Shown: positions 45,260 to 55,712, counted from the stretch's first letter. The stretch: DNA of 64,000 bases from Pseudoruegeria sp. SHC-113 (GCF_025376885.1 NZ_JAHUBR010000001.1:2480001-2544000); one strand, 5' to 3'. Notes: a model not told the origin generated them from the sequence alone. Program-made: numbers and translations.

Positions 45260-45850
45260 TCAACTGCCAAGAATTTTCTTCACGTAGTTGCGTGTCTCGC
45301 GGTACGGAGGCACCCCACCGTGTTTCAGCACCGCTTCCGGCCCCGCGTTATAGGCCGCCAGCGCCAGACGCCAGCTGCCGAAGCGGTTGTACTGGATGCG
45401 CAGGTAACGTGCGCCGCCGTCGAGATTCTGCTTGGGGTTGAGTGGGTCGACCTTCAGGCTGCGCGCGGTGGCAGGCATCAGCTGCGCCAGCCCCAGCGCA
45501 CCCTTGTGGGATTTCGCCCGCGCGTTCCAGCCGCTTTCCTGCTGCACCAGCCGTAGGAAAAGATCCTCGGGCACGTTGTTCTTGCGGGCGGCGGCGCGGG
45601 CGAGCTCCATGTATTCGCCGCGATACTTGCCGCTGTAGCGCGGGATCGCGGTGTAGATGTTGCTGGTGATCGAATTGGGCAGCAGCCGAGAGGAGCCGGC
45701 GTATTGGGTGGAGGCGCGGCCGTCCAGCACGGAGAGCTGCGACTGGAACAAGGCCGAGCGGGATTTGGATTTGAGTGTCAGCGGCTCTGCGGCCAGCTGC
45801 GAAGAAATTGCAAATACAAAAATGGATACTGCGCCCAACGTGCGTTTCAT
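45260..45850 (-). CDS. Lytic transglycosylase (SLT domain), small
   Basis: A 196-residue exported enzyme. A signal peptide covers about 1-21 ([18 protein letters not shown]). The SLT domain at about 80-190 contains the catalytic Glu in [15 protein letters not shown], then [31 protein letters not shown] and [13 protein letters not shown]. It cleaves peptidoglycan in the periplasm. It is shorter than the transglycosylase at 14398 and closer to the MltE/Slt catalytic core. ATG 45850 is preceded by GAGGCGAGCA; an in-frame GTG at 45862 is the alternative. Confidence 0.92.
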   Translation of the reverse strand: MKRTLGAVSIFVFAISSQLAAEPLTLKSKSRSALFQSQLSVLDGRASTQYAGSSRLLPNSITSNIYTAIPRYSGKYRGEYMELARAAARKNNVPEDLFLRLVQQESGWNARAKSHKGALGLAQLMPATARSLKVDPLNPKQNLDGGARYLRIQYNRFGSWRLALAAYNAGPEAVLKHGGVPPYRETRNYVKKILGS

Positions 45851-45992
45851 TGCTCGCCTCACCTATACCTCGCCCGGCAATATACAGATTTTTAGCCATT
45901 GGGCCAGCCCGGGGAGGTTTTAGCCTTTTCTTAACCCTGCGCGGGTGGTGTAACGTCCATCCAACACTGAAAAAGGATTCGAAGGGGGTGCC

Positions 45993-46493
45993 ATGGCAGG
46001 CTCGGTAAACAAGGTCATTCTGGTGGGCAATCTGGGGCGCGACCCCGAGGTGCGGACGTTCCAGAACGGCGGCAAGGTCTGCAACCTGCGCATCGCGACC
46101 TCGGAAAACTGGAAAGACCGCAACACCGGCGAGCGCCGCGAGCGCACCGAATGGCATTCGGTGGCGATCTTCTCCGAGCCGCTGGCCCGCATCGCGGAGC
46201 AATACCTGCGCAAAGGCTCCAAGGTCTATATCGAGGGCCAGCTGGAAACCCGCAAATGGCAGGATCAATCCGGGCAGGATCGCTACTCCACCGAGGTGGT
46301 GCTGCGCCCCTATCGCGGTGAGCTGACGCTGCTGGATGGCCGTGGCGAAGGCGGCGGCGGCGGTGGCGGCGGCGGCTACGGTGGCGGCGGTGGCCAGGCC
46401 GGCGGCGGCTATGGCGGCGGCCCCTCCGGTGGTGGAGGTGGCGGCGGCTACGGTGGCGGCCCCTCCGACATGGACGATGAGATCCCGTTCTGA
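45993..46493 (+). CDS. ssb: Single-stranded DNA-binding protein
   Basis: A 166-residue SSB. The OB-fold covers residues 1-115 ([61 protein letters not shown]). A nearly pure Gly linker with Tyr and Pro, about 118-156, comes next. The acidic tip MDDEIPF that recruits replication and repair proteins ends the protein. Length and layout are standard for alphaproteobacteria. It stands alone between its own promoter region and a strong terminator. Confidence 0.97.
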   Translation: MAGSVNKVILVGNLGRDPEVRTFQNGGKVCNLRIATSENWKDRNTGERRERTEWHSVAIFSEPLARIAEQYLRKGSKVYIEGQLETRKWQDQSGQDRYSTEVVLRPYRGELTLLDGRGEGGGGGGGGGYGGGGGQAGGGYGGGPSGGGGGGGYGGGPSDMDDEIPF

Positions 46494-46513
46494 TCCGTCC
46501 ACAAGTTTGCAAC

Positions 46514-46545
46514 AAGAAACGCCCCGCAATCGCGGGGCGTTTCTT
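46514..46545 (+). terminator. Rho-independent terminator after ssb
   Basis: Arms AAGAAACGCCCCGC and GCGGGGCGTTTCTT around loop AATC, followed by TGTTTG. A 14-base perfect stem 20 bases after the ssb stop. Confidence 0.92.
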
Positions 46546-46597
46546 TGTTTGACTAACCCCCTTTTGCCAAGGATTGACCTAAGAACAGAGGGCTGCC

Positions 46598-46672
46598 CCA
46601 GACCGCCGGGTGGGGGCAAAGCCCCCGCCCGATGGGGGCGGTCGAGGGCTGCCCGGCGTGCCGCCGGGCGAA
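46598..46672 (+). repeat. Intergenic structured repeat, family C copy 2
   Basis: It contains the 27-base exact inverted match to 19313-19339 at its right end, preceded by GGGGGC-AAA-GCCCCC and a GGGGGCGG run like the first copy. It lies between the convergent ends of ssb and aglK. Confidence 0.7.
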
Positions 46673-46717
46673 GGCGCAAATTCTCTCGACTCATGGAGCC
46701 ATTGAAAGCCGCCTACC

Positions 46718-47809
<1,092 letters not shown>

Positions 47810-47829
47810 TGTCCCCTCCCCCTTTCGCT

Positions 47830-49494
47830 TCAGCTTGCTTTGATGGCGAGGCAGCACTGCCAGCCGCCAAGGCTCAGGTTTCCTCCTGCCGGCAGGGCCA
47901 CGGCCCCAAGCTCGGTGCCGATGGCCTCCCAGCGGCCCGTAGGCAGCACGACGCTGGCCGGATCGTCCGACAGGTTGAAGGCGCAGAAGATCTCCTCGCC
48001 CTCGTGCATACGGGTGAAGTAAACGACCGAGCCGTCCGCCTTCACCCCGTCGTGCTCGCCCTTGGCCAGCGCCATATGGGCGTGACGGAAGGCGATGGCC
48101 TTGCGGTAGTGGTGCAGGAGCGCTTCCGGGTCATCTTCCTGAGCGGCGGCATTGCTGGCCAGATGCTCAGGCGCCACGGGAAGCCAGGGGCGGCCTTCGG
48201 AGAAGCCCGCGTTCTGGTTGGAGGTTTCCCAGACCATCGGCGTGCGGCAGCCGTCACGGCCCTTGAACTCGGGCCAGAACTCGATGCCGTAGGGATCCTG
48301 CAGATCGTCAAAGGAGACATCGGCCTCCACCAGCCCCAGCTCCTCGCCCTGGTAGATGCAGGCCGAGCCGCGCAGGCACATCATCAGCGTCGTCATCAGC
48401 TTCTGGCCCTCGAGGCCCACGTTCCAGCGCGAGGCATGGCGGCGCACGTCGTGGTTGGAGTAGGCCCAGCAGGGCCAGCCCTCGGCGGCGACCTCGTCCA
48501 CCCGGCCCATCACCTGCGCCACTTCCTGCGCGGTGGGGCGCTCGTTGGCGAGGAACTCGAAGGCATAGCACATGTGCATCAGGTCATCGCCGGCGGTGTA
48601 TTCCCCGAGGATCTCCAGCCCCTTCTGGGCATCGCCCACCTCGCCCACGGCGGCGGCGTTGAACGGCTCCATCACCGCGCGCAGCTTGCGCAGGAAGGCA
48701 AGGTTCTCCGGCTGGTTCTTGTCGTAGAGGTGCTCCTGATGGTTATAGGGGTTCACCTGCGGCGCGATGGTGGCATTGCGCAGCTCGGGCGCGAGCGGCG
48801 GGTTGTCGCGCAGTTGCTTGTCGTGGACGTAGAAGTTGATCGTATCCAGCCGGAAGCCGTTCACCCCGCGCTCCAGCCAGAAGCGGGCCACATCGAGCAG
48901 CGCGGCCTGCACCGCCGGTTCATGGAAGTTCAGATCCGGCTGCTCGCGCAGGAAGTTGTGCAGGTAATACTGCTGGCGGCGGCCATCCCACTGCCAGGCC
49001 GAGCCGCCGAAGATCGACAGCCAGTTGTTGGGCGGGTTGCCATCGGGCTTGGGATCCGCCCAGACGTACCAATTGGCCTTGGCGTTGTCCTTGGAGACCC
49101 GGCTTTCCACAAACCACGGGTGTTCTTCGGAGGTGTGGCTAAGCACGAGGTCGATCAGCACTTTTACGCCGTGCTTGTGGGCCGTCTGGATCACCGCGTC
49201 GAAATCCTGGATCGAGCCGAACATCGGATCCACGTCGCAGTAGTTGCTCACGTCGTAGCCGAAATCCTTCATCGGCGAGGTGAAGAAGGGCGAAATCCAG
49301 ATCGCGTCCACCCCAAGGCTGGCGATATAGGGGATGCGCTGCACGATGCCGCGCAGATCGCCGATCCCGTCGCCGTTGCTGTCCTGAAAGGAGCGCGGGT
49401 AGATCTGGTAGATCACCGCCCCGCGCCACCAGTCGTTATCAAGGGCGACATTGGCGTGCAGCGTGCCGCTTTGCATGTTCATTGCGATAGACAT
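47830..49494 (-). CDS. aglA: Alpha-glucosidase AglA (GH13)
   Basis: A 554-residue cytoplasmic GH13 enzyme that releases glucose from alpha-glucosides such as sucrose, maltose or trehalose after uptake. Landmarks are WWRGAVIYQIYPRSFQDSNGDGIGDL, VDAIWISPFF, DLVLSHTSEEHPWF, the nucleophile Asp in GFRLDTINFY, the acid/base Glu in AAAVGEVGD and NHDVRRHASRW with the transition-state Asp. The length is normal for oligo-alpha-glucosidases. It begins two bases before aglG ends in the operon and has no signal peptide, consistent with action on imported sugar. Confidence 0.95.
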   Translation of the reverse strand: MSIAMNMQSGTLHANVALDNDWWRGAVIYQIYPRSFQDSNGDGIGDLRGIVQRIPYIASLGVDAIWISPFFTSPMKDFGYDVSNYCDVDPMFGSIQDFDAVIQTAHKHGVKVLIDLVLSHTSEEHPWFVESRVSKDNAKANWYVWADPKPDGNPPNNWLSIFGGSAWQWDGRRQQYYLHNFLREQPDLNFHEPAVQAALLDVARFWLERGVNGFRLDTINFYVHDKQLRDNPPLAPELRNATIAPQVNPYNHQEHLYDKNQPENLAFLRKLRAVMEPFNAAAVGEVGDAQKGLEILGEYTAGDDLMHMCYAFEFLANERPTAQEVAQVMGRVDEVAAEGWPCWAYSNHDVRRHASRWNVGLEGQKLMTTLMMCLRGSACIYQGEELGLVEADVSFDDLQDPYGIEFWPEFKGRDGCRTPMVWETSNQNAGFSEGRPWLPVAPEHLASNAAAQEDDPEALLHHYRKAIAFRHAHMALAKGEHDGVKADGSVVYFTRMHEGEEIFCAFNLSDDPASVVLPTGRWEAIGTELGAVALPAGGNLSLGGWQCCLAIKAS

Positions 49495-49495
49495 C

Positions 49496-50656
49496 CTATT
49501 TCACCGATCCGGCCAAGAGGCCGCGTACGAGGTAACGTTGCATTGCGAAGAAGACGGCAAGCGGCATGGCGATCGAGACGAAAGCCGCCGTTGCGAGGAT
49601 TTCCCAGTTGCCGCCGCGCGTGCCCAGAAGTTCGACGATCTTGTTCGTCATCACCGTGGTTTCGCCGGATGCGTCGATCAGGAACACCTTGGCCACCAGC
49701 AGATCGTTCCATGTCCAGAGGAACTGGAAAATCGCGAAACTGGCAAGCGCGGGGAAGGACAGCGGCAGGATGATCTTGGTGAAGATCTGGAAATCCGACG
49801 CACCATCCACCTTGGCGTTCTCGATGATGTCGCGCGGCAGGCCGGCCATGTAGTTGCGCAAGAGGTAAATCGCCAAGGGCAAGCCAAAGCCCGTATGCGC
49901 CAGCCAGACCCCGAGGTAGCCCTTGCCGATCCCGATGTTGTTGTGGAATTTCAGGAGCGGAATAAGCGCCAGTTGCAGCGGCACCACCAGAAGGCCCACG
50001 ACGATGGCGATCAGGATTGCCCTGCCCGGGAAATCCATCCACGCCAGCGCATAGGCTGCGAAGGCCGCGATCAGGATCGGGATCACCGTGGCCGGGATCG
50101 TCACCGTAAGCGTGTTGAAGAAGGCGCGTGCCATGCCTTCGCTGTTGTTGGGATCAAGCAGCATGGAGTGGTAGTTGGCGAGCGTGAATTCCGGCGGCGC
50201 AACAGCAGTGAGGAACACCCGCTGCCCCCGGCCCGTCATCTGCTCAGGCGCGGTGAGGCGGTAATCGCCGTTGGCCATGACGGTCAGGCTCTCACCATCG
50301 CCCAGATCGGCGGTGTCTCCGGCCTGATAGGCAGCAATCTCCCGCGAGGAGGTGCCCCAGACGCTCAGCTCGGCAGCGCTGCGGCCATCCAGCGCGAACA
50401 GGTTGCCCTCGATCACCCAGAGATCGCCATCCTGCACCTGAACGCCTTCATCGTCCGGGTCTGCGGCGCGGATCACGAGGTTCTGCTCAGACGGGAACAT
50501 TGCCTTCCACCAACCGCTCGTGGCGATCTGGTCGGCCGTGCGGAAGGAGGAGACAAGCAGCCCCACCGTCGGGAACAGCCACAGAAGCACCAGCGCGATG
50601 ACGGAAAGCTGCACCGCCCACTGAAGGGTGGATTTGGAACCGGCAATATTATCCAT
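49496..50656 (-). CDS. aglG: Alpha-glucoside ABC transporter permease AglG
   Basis: A 386-residue MalG-type inner-membrane permease. Between helix 1 (about 15-37) and the core it has an unusually long periplasmic insertion (about 40-170), as is known for the AglG branch. The core helices follow from about 185. The coupling EAA loop is LPRDIIENAKVDGASDFQIFTKIILPLSFP. Its ATG overlaps the aglF stop by one base (TGATG). It pairs with AglF to form the channel driven by AglK. Confidence 0.93.
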   Translation of the reverse strand: MDNIAGSKSTLQWAVQLSVIALVLLWLFPTVGLLVSSFRTADQIATSGWWKAMFPSEQNLVIRAADPDDEGVQVQDGDLWVIEGNLFALDGRSAAELSVWGTSSREIAAYQAGDTADLGDGESLTVMANGDYRLTAPEQMTGRGQRVFLTAVAPPEFTLANYHSMLLDPNNSEGMARAFFNTLTVTIPATVIPILIAAFAAYALAWMDFPGRAILIAIVVGLLVVPLQLALIPLLKFHNNIGIGKGYLGVWLAHTGFGLPLAIYLLRNYMAGLPRDIIENAKVDGASDFQIFTKIILPLSFPALASFAIFQFLWTWNDLLVAKVFLIDASGETTVMTNKIVELLGTRGGNWEILATAAFVSIAMPLAVFFAMQRYLVRGLLAGSVK

Positions 50657-51681
50657 CAGCGCATCTCCTTGCGGGCGTTGCGGACGTTCCAGATCAGGAT
50701 CGGCGTGACGAGCAGCATGATCACCATGGCGCTGGCCGATCCGATGCCCCAATCATTGGCGCGGAACAATTTGTCGAACATGTAGTTGGCGAGCACCTGC
50801 GTCTCCCACTGGCCGTTCGTCATCGCGAAGACGATGTCGAAGACCTTGAGCACGACGAGGGTGATCGTCGTCCAGACGACCATGATCGTGGACATGATCT
50901 GCGGCACCTTGATCTTGAAGAAGATCTGGAAGGGGTTGGCCCCGTCCACGATGGCCGCTTCCACGGTTTCCTCCGGGATACCGCGCAGGGCGGCGGAGAG
51001 GATCACCATGGCAAAGCCTGTCTGGATCCAGATCAGCACCACCATGAGGAAGAAGCTGTTCCAGAGCGGGATGGTGAGCCATGTCTGCGGCTCGGCACCA
51101 AAGCTCGTGATGATGGCGTTGAGGATGCCGATCTGCTCTTGGCCTTCCGGGCGGGCGTCGTAAACCAGCTTCCAGATCACCGAGGCGCCCACGAAGGAGA
51201 TCGCCATCGGCATGAAGATCAGCGATTTCGCGACATTGCCCCAGCTGAGGCGGTCAGTGAGCTGCGCGGCCAGCAGGCCGAAGGCGGTGGAGAAGGCGGG
51301 CACCACGATCAGCCACAGCATGTTGTTGCGCATGGCTTCCCAGAACTTGGGCTCGGCCATCATCTTGGCGTAGTTCTCCCCCCCCACCCAGCGGTAATCA
51401 TACTCGCCGGGGCCGCCACCGGGCACCGGCACGCGCTCGGTGAGCGACAGCCGAAGTGTCTCGATCACGGGATAGGCCAGGTAAAGCCCCAGCGCGATCA
51501 TCGCGGGCAACAGGAAGAGCCACGGGCGCACCATATTGGCGCGGGTGATGTTACGGCCCGCGTTGGGCCCCTTCGCCGGGAAGATGAAGCGATCGAGGAT
51601 CAGGTTGGAAAAGTAGAAGTATCCGATACAGCCGCTGACGCCGATGAAAATGGTCAGCAGGCCCTGCAAAGCCGGGTGCAT
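50656..51681 (-). CDS. aglF: Alpha-glucoside ABC transporter permease AglF
   Basis: A 341-residue MalF-type permease with an N-terminal helix (about 8-30), a second helix pair beginning WLFLLPAMIALGLYLAYPV, and a core carrying the coupling loop PEETVEAAIVDGANPFQIFFKIKVPQI. GGAGG lies before ATG 51681. A terminator-like hairpin separates it from aglE, so it is probably made at lower level than the binding protein. Confidence 0.93.
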   Translation of the reverse strand: MHPALQGLLTIFIGVSGCIGYFYFSNLILDRFIFPAKGPNAGRNITRANMVRPWLFLLPAMIALGLYLAYPVIETLRLSLTERVPVPGGGPGEYDYRWVGGENYAKMMAEPKFWEAMRNNMLWLIVVPAFSTAFGLLAAQLTDRLSWGNVAKSLIFMPMAISFVGASVIWKLVYDARPEGQEQIGILNAIITSFGAEPQTWLTIPLWNSFFLMVVLIWIQTGFAMVILSAALRGIPEETVEAAIVDGANPFQIFFKIKVPQIMSTIMVVWTTITLVVLKVFDIVFAMTNGQWETQVLANYMFDKLFRANDWGIGSASAMVIMLLVTPILIWNVRNARKEMR

Positions 51682-51716
51682 GGGGGGCCTCCGCCGTGAA
51701 GATGTTGGGCTTGGGG

Positions 51717-51748
51717 AAAAAGGAGCGCGCAGATCGCCCGCGCGCTCC
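51717..51748 (-). terminator. Attenuating terminator between aglE and aglF
   Basis: On the minus strand, arms GGAGCGCGC and GCGCGCTCC (9-base loop) are followed by TTTTT. It lies 22 bases after the aglE stop. A partial terminator here would lower permease expression relative to the binding protein. Confidence 0.8.
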
Positions 51749-51769
51749 GTCAGTTGGGGAGGATGCGCC

Positions 51770-53038
51770 TTACTTCAGCGCGTCCCAGCTGGCCTGGATG
51801 TCGGCGGCCACAGCCGCTGCATCCTTGCCGCCGGCGTAATCCACCATGCCGGTCCAGAAGGAGCCTGCACCCACACCGCCCGGCATCAGGTCGGAGCCGT
51901 CAAAGCGGAAGGTGGTGGCGCTCAGCAGGATGTCGTTCATCTTCTTCAGCGTCGGATCGGAGAAGACGGAGGTGTCCACGCCCTTGTGCGGGGTCAGGAA
52001 GCCTTGCAGCGCCATCCAGATCTCATGCGCTTCCGGATCTTGCAGGTAAGCGATCAGATCGTGGGCGGCCTCGTTCTCGTTGGTGATGGCCCAAACGGTG
52101 CCAGCGCCCAGAACCGGGGAGCCCAGATCCTTCTCGGCATAGGCCGGGAAGTAGAAGAAGTCGGCATCTTCACCCACCACGGTGCCTTCCGGGAAGAAGG
52201 CCGGGATGAAGCTCGCCTGACGGTGCATGTAGCACTGCGGCGGCGAGGAGAAGAGGCCCTTGGGGCTGTCGCGGAAGTCGGTGGAGGCCACGGCCCCTGC
52301 CCCGCCGGCCACGAGGGCGTCGTTGCGGGCAAATGCGCCGAATTCCTCGATCGCGGCCACCACGCGCTCATCGGTGAAGGGGATCTCGTTGGCAACCCAC
52401 TGGTCGTAGACGTCGGGCGTCTGCGTGCGCAGCATCATGTCCTCGACCCAGTCCGTCGCCGGCCAGCCGGTTGCGCCACCGGAGCCGAGCCCGATGCACC
52501 AGGGCGTGCCGCCATCGGCCACGATCTGCTCGGAGAGGGCTTTCAGCTCTTCCATGGTTTCCGGCACTTCATAGCCGGCATCCTCAAAGTTCTCCGGTAC
52601 GAACCACACGAGGGATTTCACATCCACCTTGTAGAAGAAGCCATAGAGATTGTCGGCGCCATCGGCCCCGGCATAGGTGCCCAGATCGACCCAGGACTGG
52701 CCAGCGGCGTAGTTTTCACGGATCCAGTCGCCGGTGCCGTCTTTCAGCGGGGTCAGGAACCCACGGCTGGCGAAATCGGCGGCAAGGCCGGGCTGCGGGA
52801 AGACCGCGATGTTGGGGGCGGAGCCGGCTTCGGCGTCCACGAGGATCTGCTGCTCGAAGCTGTCAGAGCCGACGTAGCGCACGTCATGGCCGGATTTCTC
52901 GGCGAAGGCGGCGAGTACTTTTTCAACGTTTTCCTGGTCCGGGCCGAGCCAGGGGCCGAAGACGGTGAGCTGCTCGGCCTGAGCGACGCCTGCCGTCAGG
53001 GCCATCGAAGCCACGCCTGCGTAGAGTGCGAATTTCAT
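51770..53038 (-). CDS. aglE: Alpha-glucoside ABC transporter substrate-binding protein AglE
   Basis: A 422-residue family 1 extracellular solute-binding protein. A signal peptide covers about residues 1-21 (LYAGVASMALTAGVAQA). The mature protein begins LTVFGPWLGPDQENV. Aromatic and glycine-rich segments such as GLGSGGATGWPATDWVEDMML fit sugar binders. It captures alpha-glucosides in the periplasm for AglFGK. ATG 53038 follows GGGAGGATATCCTT. It is the first gene of the leftward operon, and an AglR-type operator lies about 110 bases upstream. Confidence 0.93.
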   Translation of the reverse strand: MKFALYAGVASMALTAGVAQAEQLTVFGPWLGPDQENVEKVLAAFAEKSGHDVRYVGSDSFEQQILVDAEAGSAPNIAVFPQPGLAADFASRGFLTPLKDGTGDWIRENYAAGQSWVDLGTYAGADGADNLYGFFYKVDVKSLVWFVPENFEDAGYEVPETMEELKALSEQIVADGGTPWCIGLGSGGATGWPATDWVEDMMLRTQTPDVYDQWVANEIPFTDERVVAAIEEFGAFARNDALVAGGAGAVASTDFRDSPKGLFSSPPQCYMHRQASFIPAFFPEGTVVGEDADFFYFPAYAEKDLGSPVLGAGTVWAITNENEAAHDLIAYLQDPEAHEIWMALQGFLTPHKGVDTSVFSDPTLKKMNDILLSATTFRFDGSDLMPGGVGAGSFWTGMVDYAGGKDAAAVAADIQASWDALK

Positions 53039-53147
53039 AAGGATATCCTCCCGTGTTCCCTATTGAACTGCATGATACCGGGCCAACCCCGGCCTCAACC
53101 GCCCCGGATCTCTCGTCAGGCCAATCGGTGATCCTGCCTGCAAATTC

Positions 53148-53171
53148 CAAAGCGCTTTGAACGCTTTCAAA
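53148..53171. promoter_or_regulatory. LacI-type operator cluster (AglR), aglE side
   Basis: The perfect 12-base palindrome CAAAGCGCTTTG (53148-53159) overlaps a second dyad, TTTGAA-CGCT-TTCAAA (53156-53171). AAAGCGCTTT-type palindromes with central CG are what LacI/GalR-family repressors bind. The site lies about 110 bases upstream of the aglE start codon. Confidence 0.8.
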
Positions 53172-53316
53172 AACGCATATTGCTTGAGCAGAGTCAACGA
53201 TTCACTTCGGAAAAATTCTTGCGTTTGCAGAATATTCTTTGCCCTCGCAGCATATTTCTGCGCTGCAAAAGGCAGCGCCTGCCTTGCAAACAGGCCACCT
53301 GAGCCCTTGCAGAACT

Positions 53317-53328
53317 CAAAGCGCTTTG
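53317..53328. promoter_or_regulatory. LacI-type operator (AglR), aglR side
   Basis: A second identical palindrome CAAAGCGCTTTG, 13 bases before the aglR start codon, in position to block aglR transcription or early elongation (autoregulation). It is 169 bases from the left copy, about 16 helical turns, compatible with repression looping. Confidence 0.8.
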
Positions 53329-53341
53329 GCATTGTCCGCCC

Positions 53342-54376
53342 ATGAACCTCAAGGAACTCTCCCGCCTGCTTGGCCTTTCGCAGACAACCGTCAGCCGCGC
53401 GCTGAACGGCTACCCCGAGGTGAGCGAAGCCACGCGCCAGAAGGTGGTAGCGGCCGCCAAGAAGCACAATTACGCACCCTCCAGCCGCGCCCGCAGCCTG
53501 GCGACGGGGCGGTCCATGGCCATCGGCCACGTGATCCCGATCTCTTCCAAACACGAGATGGTCAACCCGATCTTCGCTGATTTCATCGCAGGCGCCGGGG
53601 AAACCTACTCCCGCTCGGGCTACGACATGCTGCTGTCGGTGGTGAACGACGAGGACGAGGAAGACGCCTACCGCGAGATGGCCACCAAGGGCTCGGTGGA
53701 TGGGCTGATCGTGCACGGCCCGCGAGAAAACGATCCGCGAATCGCGCTCCTGATGGAGATCGGCCTGCCTTTCGTCGTTCATGGCCGGGCCGGCAATGAT
53801 TCGCGGCCCTACTCCTGGGTCGACATCAACAACGGCCACTCCTTCCGCCGCGCCACGGACTTCCTGCTTGATCTCGGCCACCAACGCATCGCGCTGATCA
53901 ACGGGATCGAGAGCATGGATTTCGCCCGCCGCCGCCGGCTGGGCTACGAGGCCGCCTTGCGCGAGCGGCAGGTCACCCCGCGCGCCGATCACATGGCCTC
54001 GCAGGAGATGACGGAGCAGAACGCCTACCACACGGCCCGAGACATGCTCGCCCTGCCCGAGCCCCCCACGGCCTTCCTCGTCTCCTCCTATATTTCCGCC
54101 ATCGGGGTGCGCCGCGCGGTGGCGCTTTCGGGGCTGAAGATCGGGCAGGATGTCTCCGTGATTACCCATGACGACGATCTCTCCTACCTGCGCAACGGCG
54201 ATGACATCCCGATGTTCACCGCGACGAAATCCTCCGTGCGCGCCGCGGGCCGCCGCTGCGCCGAGATCGTGCTCGATCACATCGCCAACCCGGATCTCCC
54301 CCCCGTTCAGGAACTGTGGGAAACCGATCTGACACTGGGCCTCTCCACCGGTCCGGCCGCCAAGGAACTGACATGA
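53342..54376 (+). CDS. aglR: LacI-family repressor of the alpha-glucoside genes
   Basis: A 344-residue regulator. The N-terminal HTH (LKELSRLLGLSQTTVSRALNGYPEVSEATRQKV) includes the LSQTTVSRAL recognition helix and the hinge helix near NYAPSSRARSLATG. The rest is a periplasmic-binding-protein-like sensor domain. It probably represses both operons until an alpha-glucoside or its product binds. Its stop overlaps the GH1 start by four bases, so it heads the aglR-bglA-glk operon. The symbol is taken from the known Sinorhizobium arrangement. Confidence 0.93.
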   Translation: MNLKELSRLLGLSQTTVSRALNGYPEVSEATRQKVVAAAKKHNYAPSSRARSLATGRSMAIGHVIPISSKHEMVNPIFADFIAGAGETYSRSGYDMLLSVVNDEDEEDAYREMATKGSVDGLIVHGPRENDPRIALLMEIGLPFVVHGRAGNDSRPYSWVDINNGHSFRRATDFLLDLGHQRIALINGIESMDFARRRRLGYEAALRERQVTPRADHMASQEMTEQNAYHTARDMLALPEPPTAFLVSSYISAIGVRRAVALSGLKIGQDVSVITHDDDLSYLRNGDDIPMFTATKSSVRAAGRRCAEIVLDHIANPDLPPVQELWETDLTLGLSTGPAAKELT

Positions 54377-55701
54377 GCCTCACCATAAAACGCACTGATT
54401 TCCCGGAAGGTTTTCTTTTCGGGGCTGCCACGTCGAGCTATCAGATCGAGGGCCACGCCTTCGGTGGCGCAGGCTCCACCCACTGGGACACATTCGCCGC
54501 CACGCCGGGCAATGTGGCGCGTGCCGAAAACGGCGCGCGCGCGGTGGATCACTACCACCGATACCCGGAAGACATCGCCTTGATGAAGGACGCGGGCTTT
54601 GACATGTACCGCTTCTCCACCAGCTGGGCGCGGGTGATGCCCGAGGGGCGCGGCGCGGTGAATGCCGAAGGGCTCGATTTCTACGACCGCCTCACCGATG
54701 CCGTGCTGGAGGCGGGCCTGAAGCCCTGCGCCACGCTCTACCACTGGGAGCTTCCCAGCGCGCTGGCCGATCTGGGTGGCTGGACGAACCGCGACATCGC
54801 CCACTGGCTCGGCGATTTCGCCGAAGTCATCATGGGCCGCATCGGCGACCGGATGCATTCCGTCGCGCCGATCAACGAGCCATGGTGCGTGGCCTGGCTG
54901 AGCCATTTCCACGGCCTCCACGCCCCCGGCCTGCGCGATATCCGCGCCGCTGCCCGTGCGATGCACCATGTGAACTTCGCCCATGGCACCGCCATCGAAC
55001 GGCTGCGCGCCATGGGGATCAAGAACCTCGGCTGCGTCTTCAACGCCGAATACGCCCTGCCTGCCAATGAGAGCGAGAGCAGCAAGCGCGCCGCCGCGCG
55101 CTATGATGCGATCTTTAACCGCTTCTTCATCTCCGGCGTGTTCAAAGGGGAATACCCCGAACTGGTGCTCGAAGGCCTCGAGCCGCATCTGCCCAAGGGC
55201 TGGCAGGACGATTTCGCCACCATCACCGCGCCGCTGGATTGGTGCGGGCTGAACTACTACACGCGCAAGCTGCTGCGCGAGACGGATGCGCCGTGGCCCT
55301 CCTACGCGGAGGTGCCCGGCCCGCTGCCCAAGACCTCCATCGGCTGGGAAATCTTCCCGGAAGGGCTCCACCACTTCCTGAAGATGTTCAACGACGAATA
55401 TTCCAAGGGCCTGCCGATTTTCGTCACGGAAAATGGCACCGCTGGCTTCGATCCAATCGAAAACGGCCGCGTGCAGGACGATCACCGCATTTCTTACATC
55501 GATAAGCACTTGCATCAGGCAGCGTTAGCGCTATCAGAAGGTGTGCCCCTGCAGGGCTATTTCCTGTGGTCGCTGCTTGATAACTACGAGTGGGCGGAAG
55601 GCTATGATCAGCGCTTTGGCCTCATCCATGTGGATTACGAGAGCTTGCAGCGCACGCCGAAAGCCTCGTATGAGGCCCTGAAAGCGGCTCTGGCCGCGTA
55701 A
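54373..55701 (+). CDS. Beta-glucosidase (GH1)
   Basis: A 442-residue cytoplasmic GH1 enzyme. Landmarks are FPEGFLFGAATSSYQIEG at the N-terminus, YRFSTSWARVMPEG, TLYHWELPSAL, the acid/base Glu in PINEPWCVAW, the nucleophile Glu in FVTENGTAG, and the late GYFLWSLLDNYEWAEGYDQRFG. It hydrolyses beta-linked glucosides, so this locus handles both anomers. ATG 54373 overlaps the aglR stop (ATGA). glk begins 11 bases after its stop. Confidence 0.95.
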   Translation: MSLTIKRTDFPEGFLFGAATSSYQIEGHAFGGAGSTHWDTFAATPGNVARAENGARAVDHYHRYPEDIALMKDAGFDMYRFSTSWARVMPEGRGAVNAEGLDFYDRLTDAVLEAGLKPCATLYHWELPSALADLGGWTNRDIAHWLGDFAEVIMGRIGDRMHSVAPINEPWCVAWLSHFHGLHAPGLRDIRAAARAMHHVNFAHGTAIERLRAMGIKNLGCVFNAEYALPANESESSKRAAARYDAIFNRFFISGVFKGEYPELVLEGLEPHLPKGWQDDFATITAPLDWCGLNYYTRKLLRETDAPWPSYAEVPGPLPKTSIGWEIFPEGLHHFLKMFNDEYSKGLPIFVTENGTAGFDPIENGRVQDDHRISYIDKHLHQAALALSEGVPLQGYFLWSLLDNYEWAEGYDQRFGLIHVDYESLQRTPKASYEALKAALAA

Positions 55702-55712
55702 GAGAAAAGAGG

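Larger units (their letters stand above)
53039..53341. promoter_or_regulatory. aglE/aglR divergent control region
   Basis: A 303-base gap between the two divergent operons. It contains the two operators listed separately and an AT-richer central part (53160-53260). TTGACT on the minus strand (53192-53197) could be the -35 of the aglE promoter, which would place the left operator cluster over or just after the start site. I could not fix the -10 box for either promoter. Confidence 0.6.

Noticed and set aside
46345-46480. GGC/GGT-rich short repeats resembling a tandem-repeat locus
   Set aside because: They encode the glycine linker of SSB and are expected for that protein.
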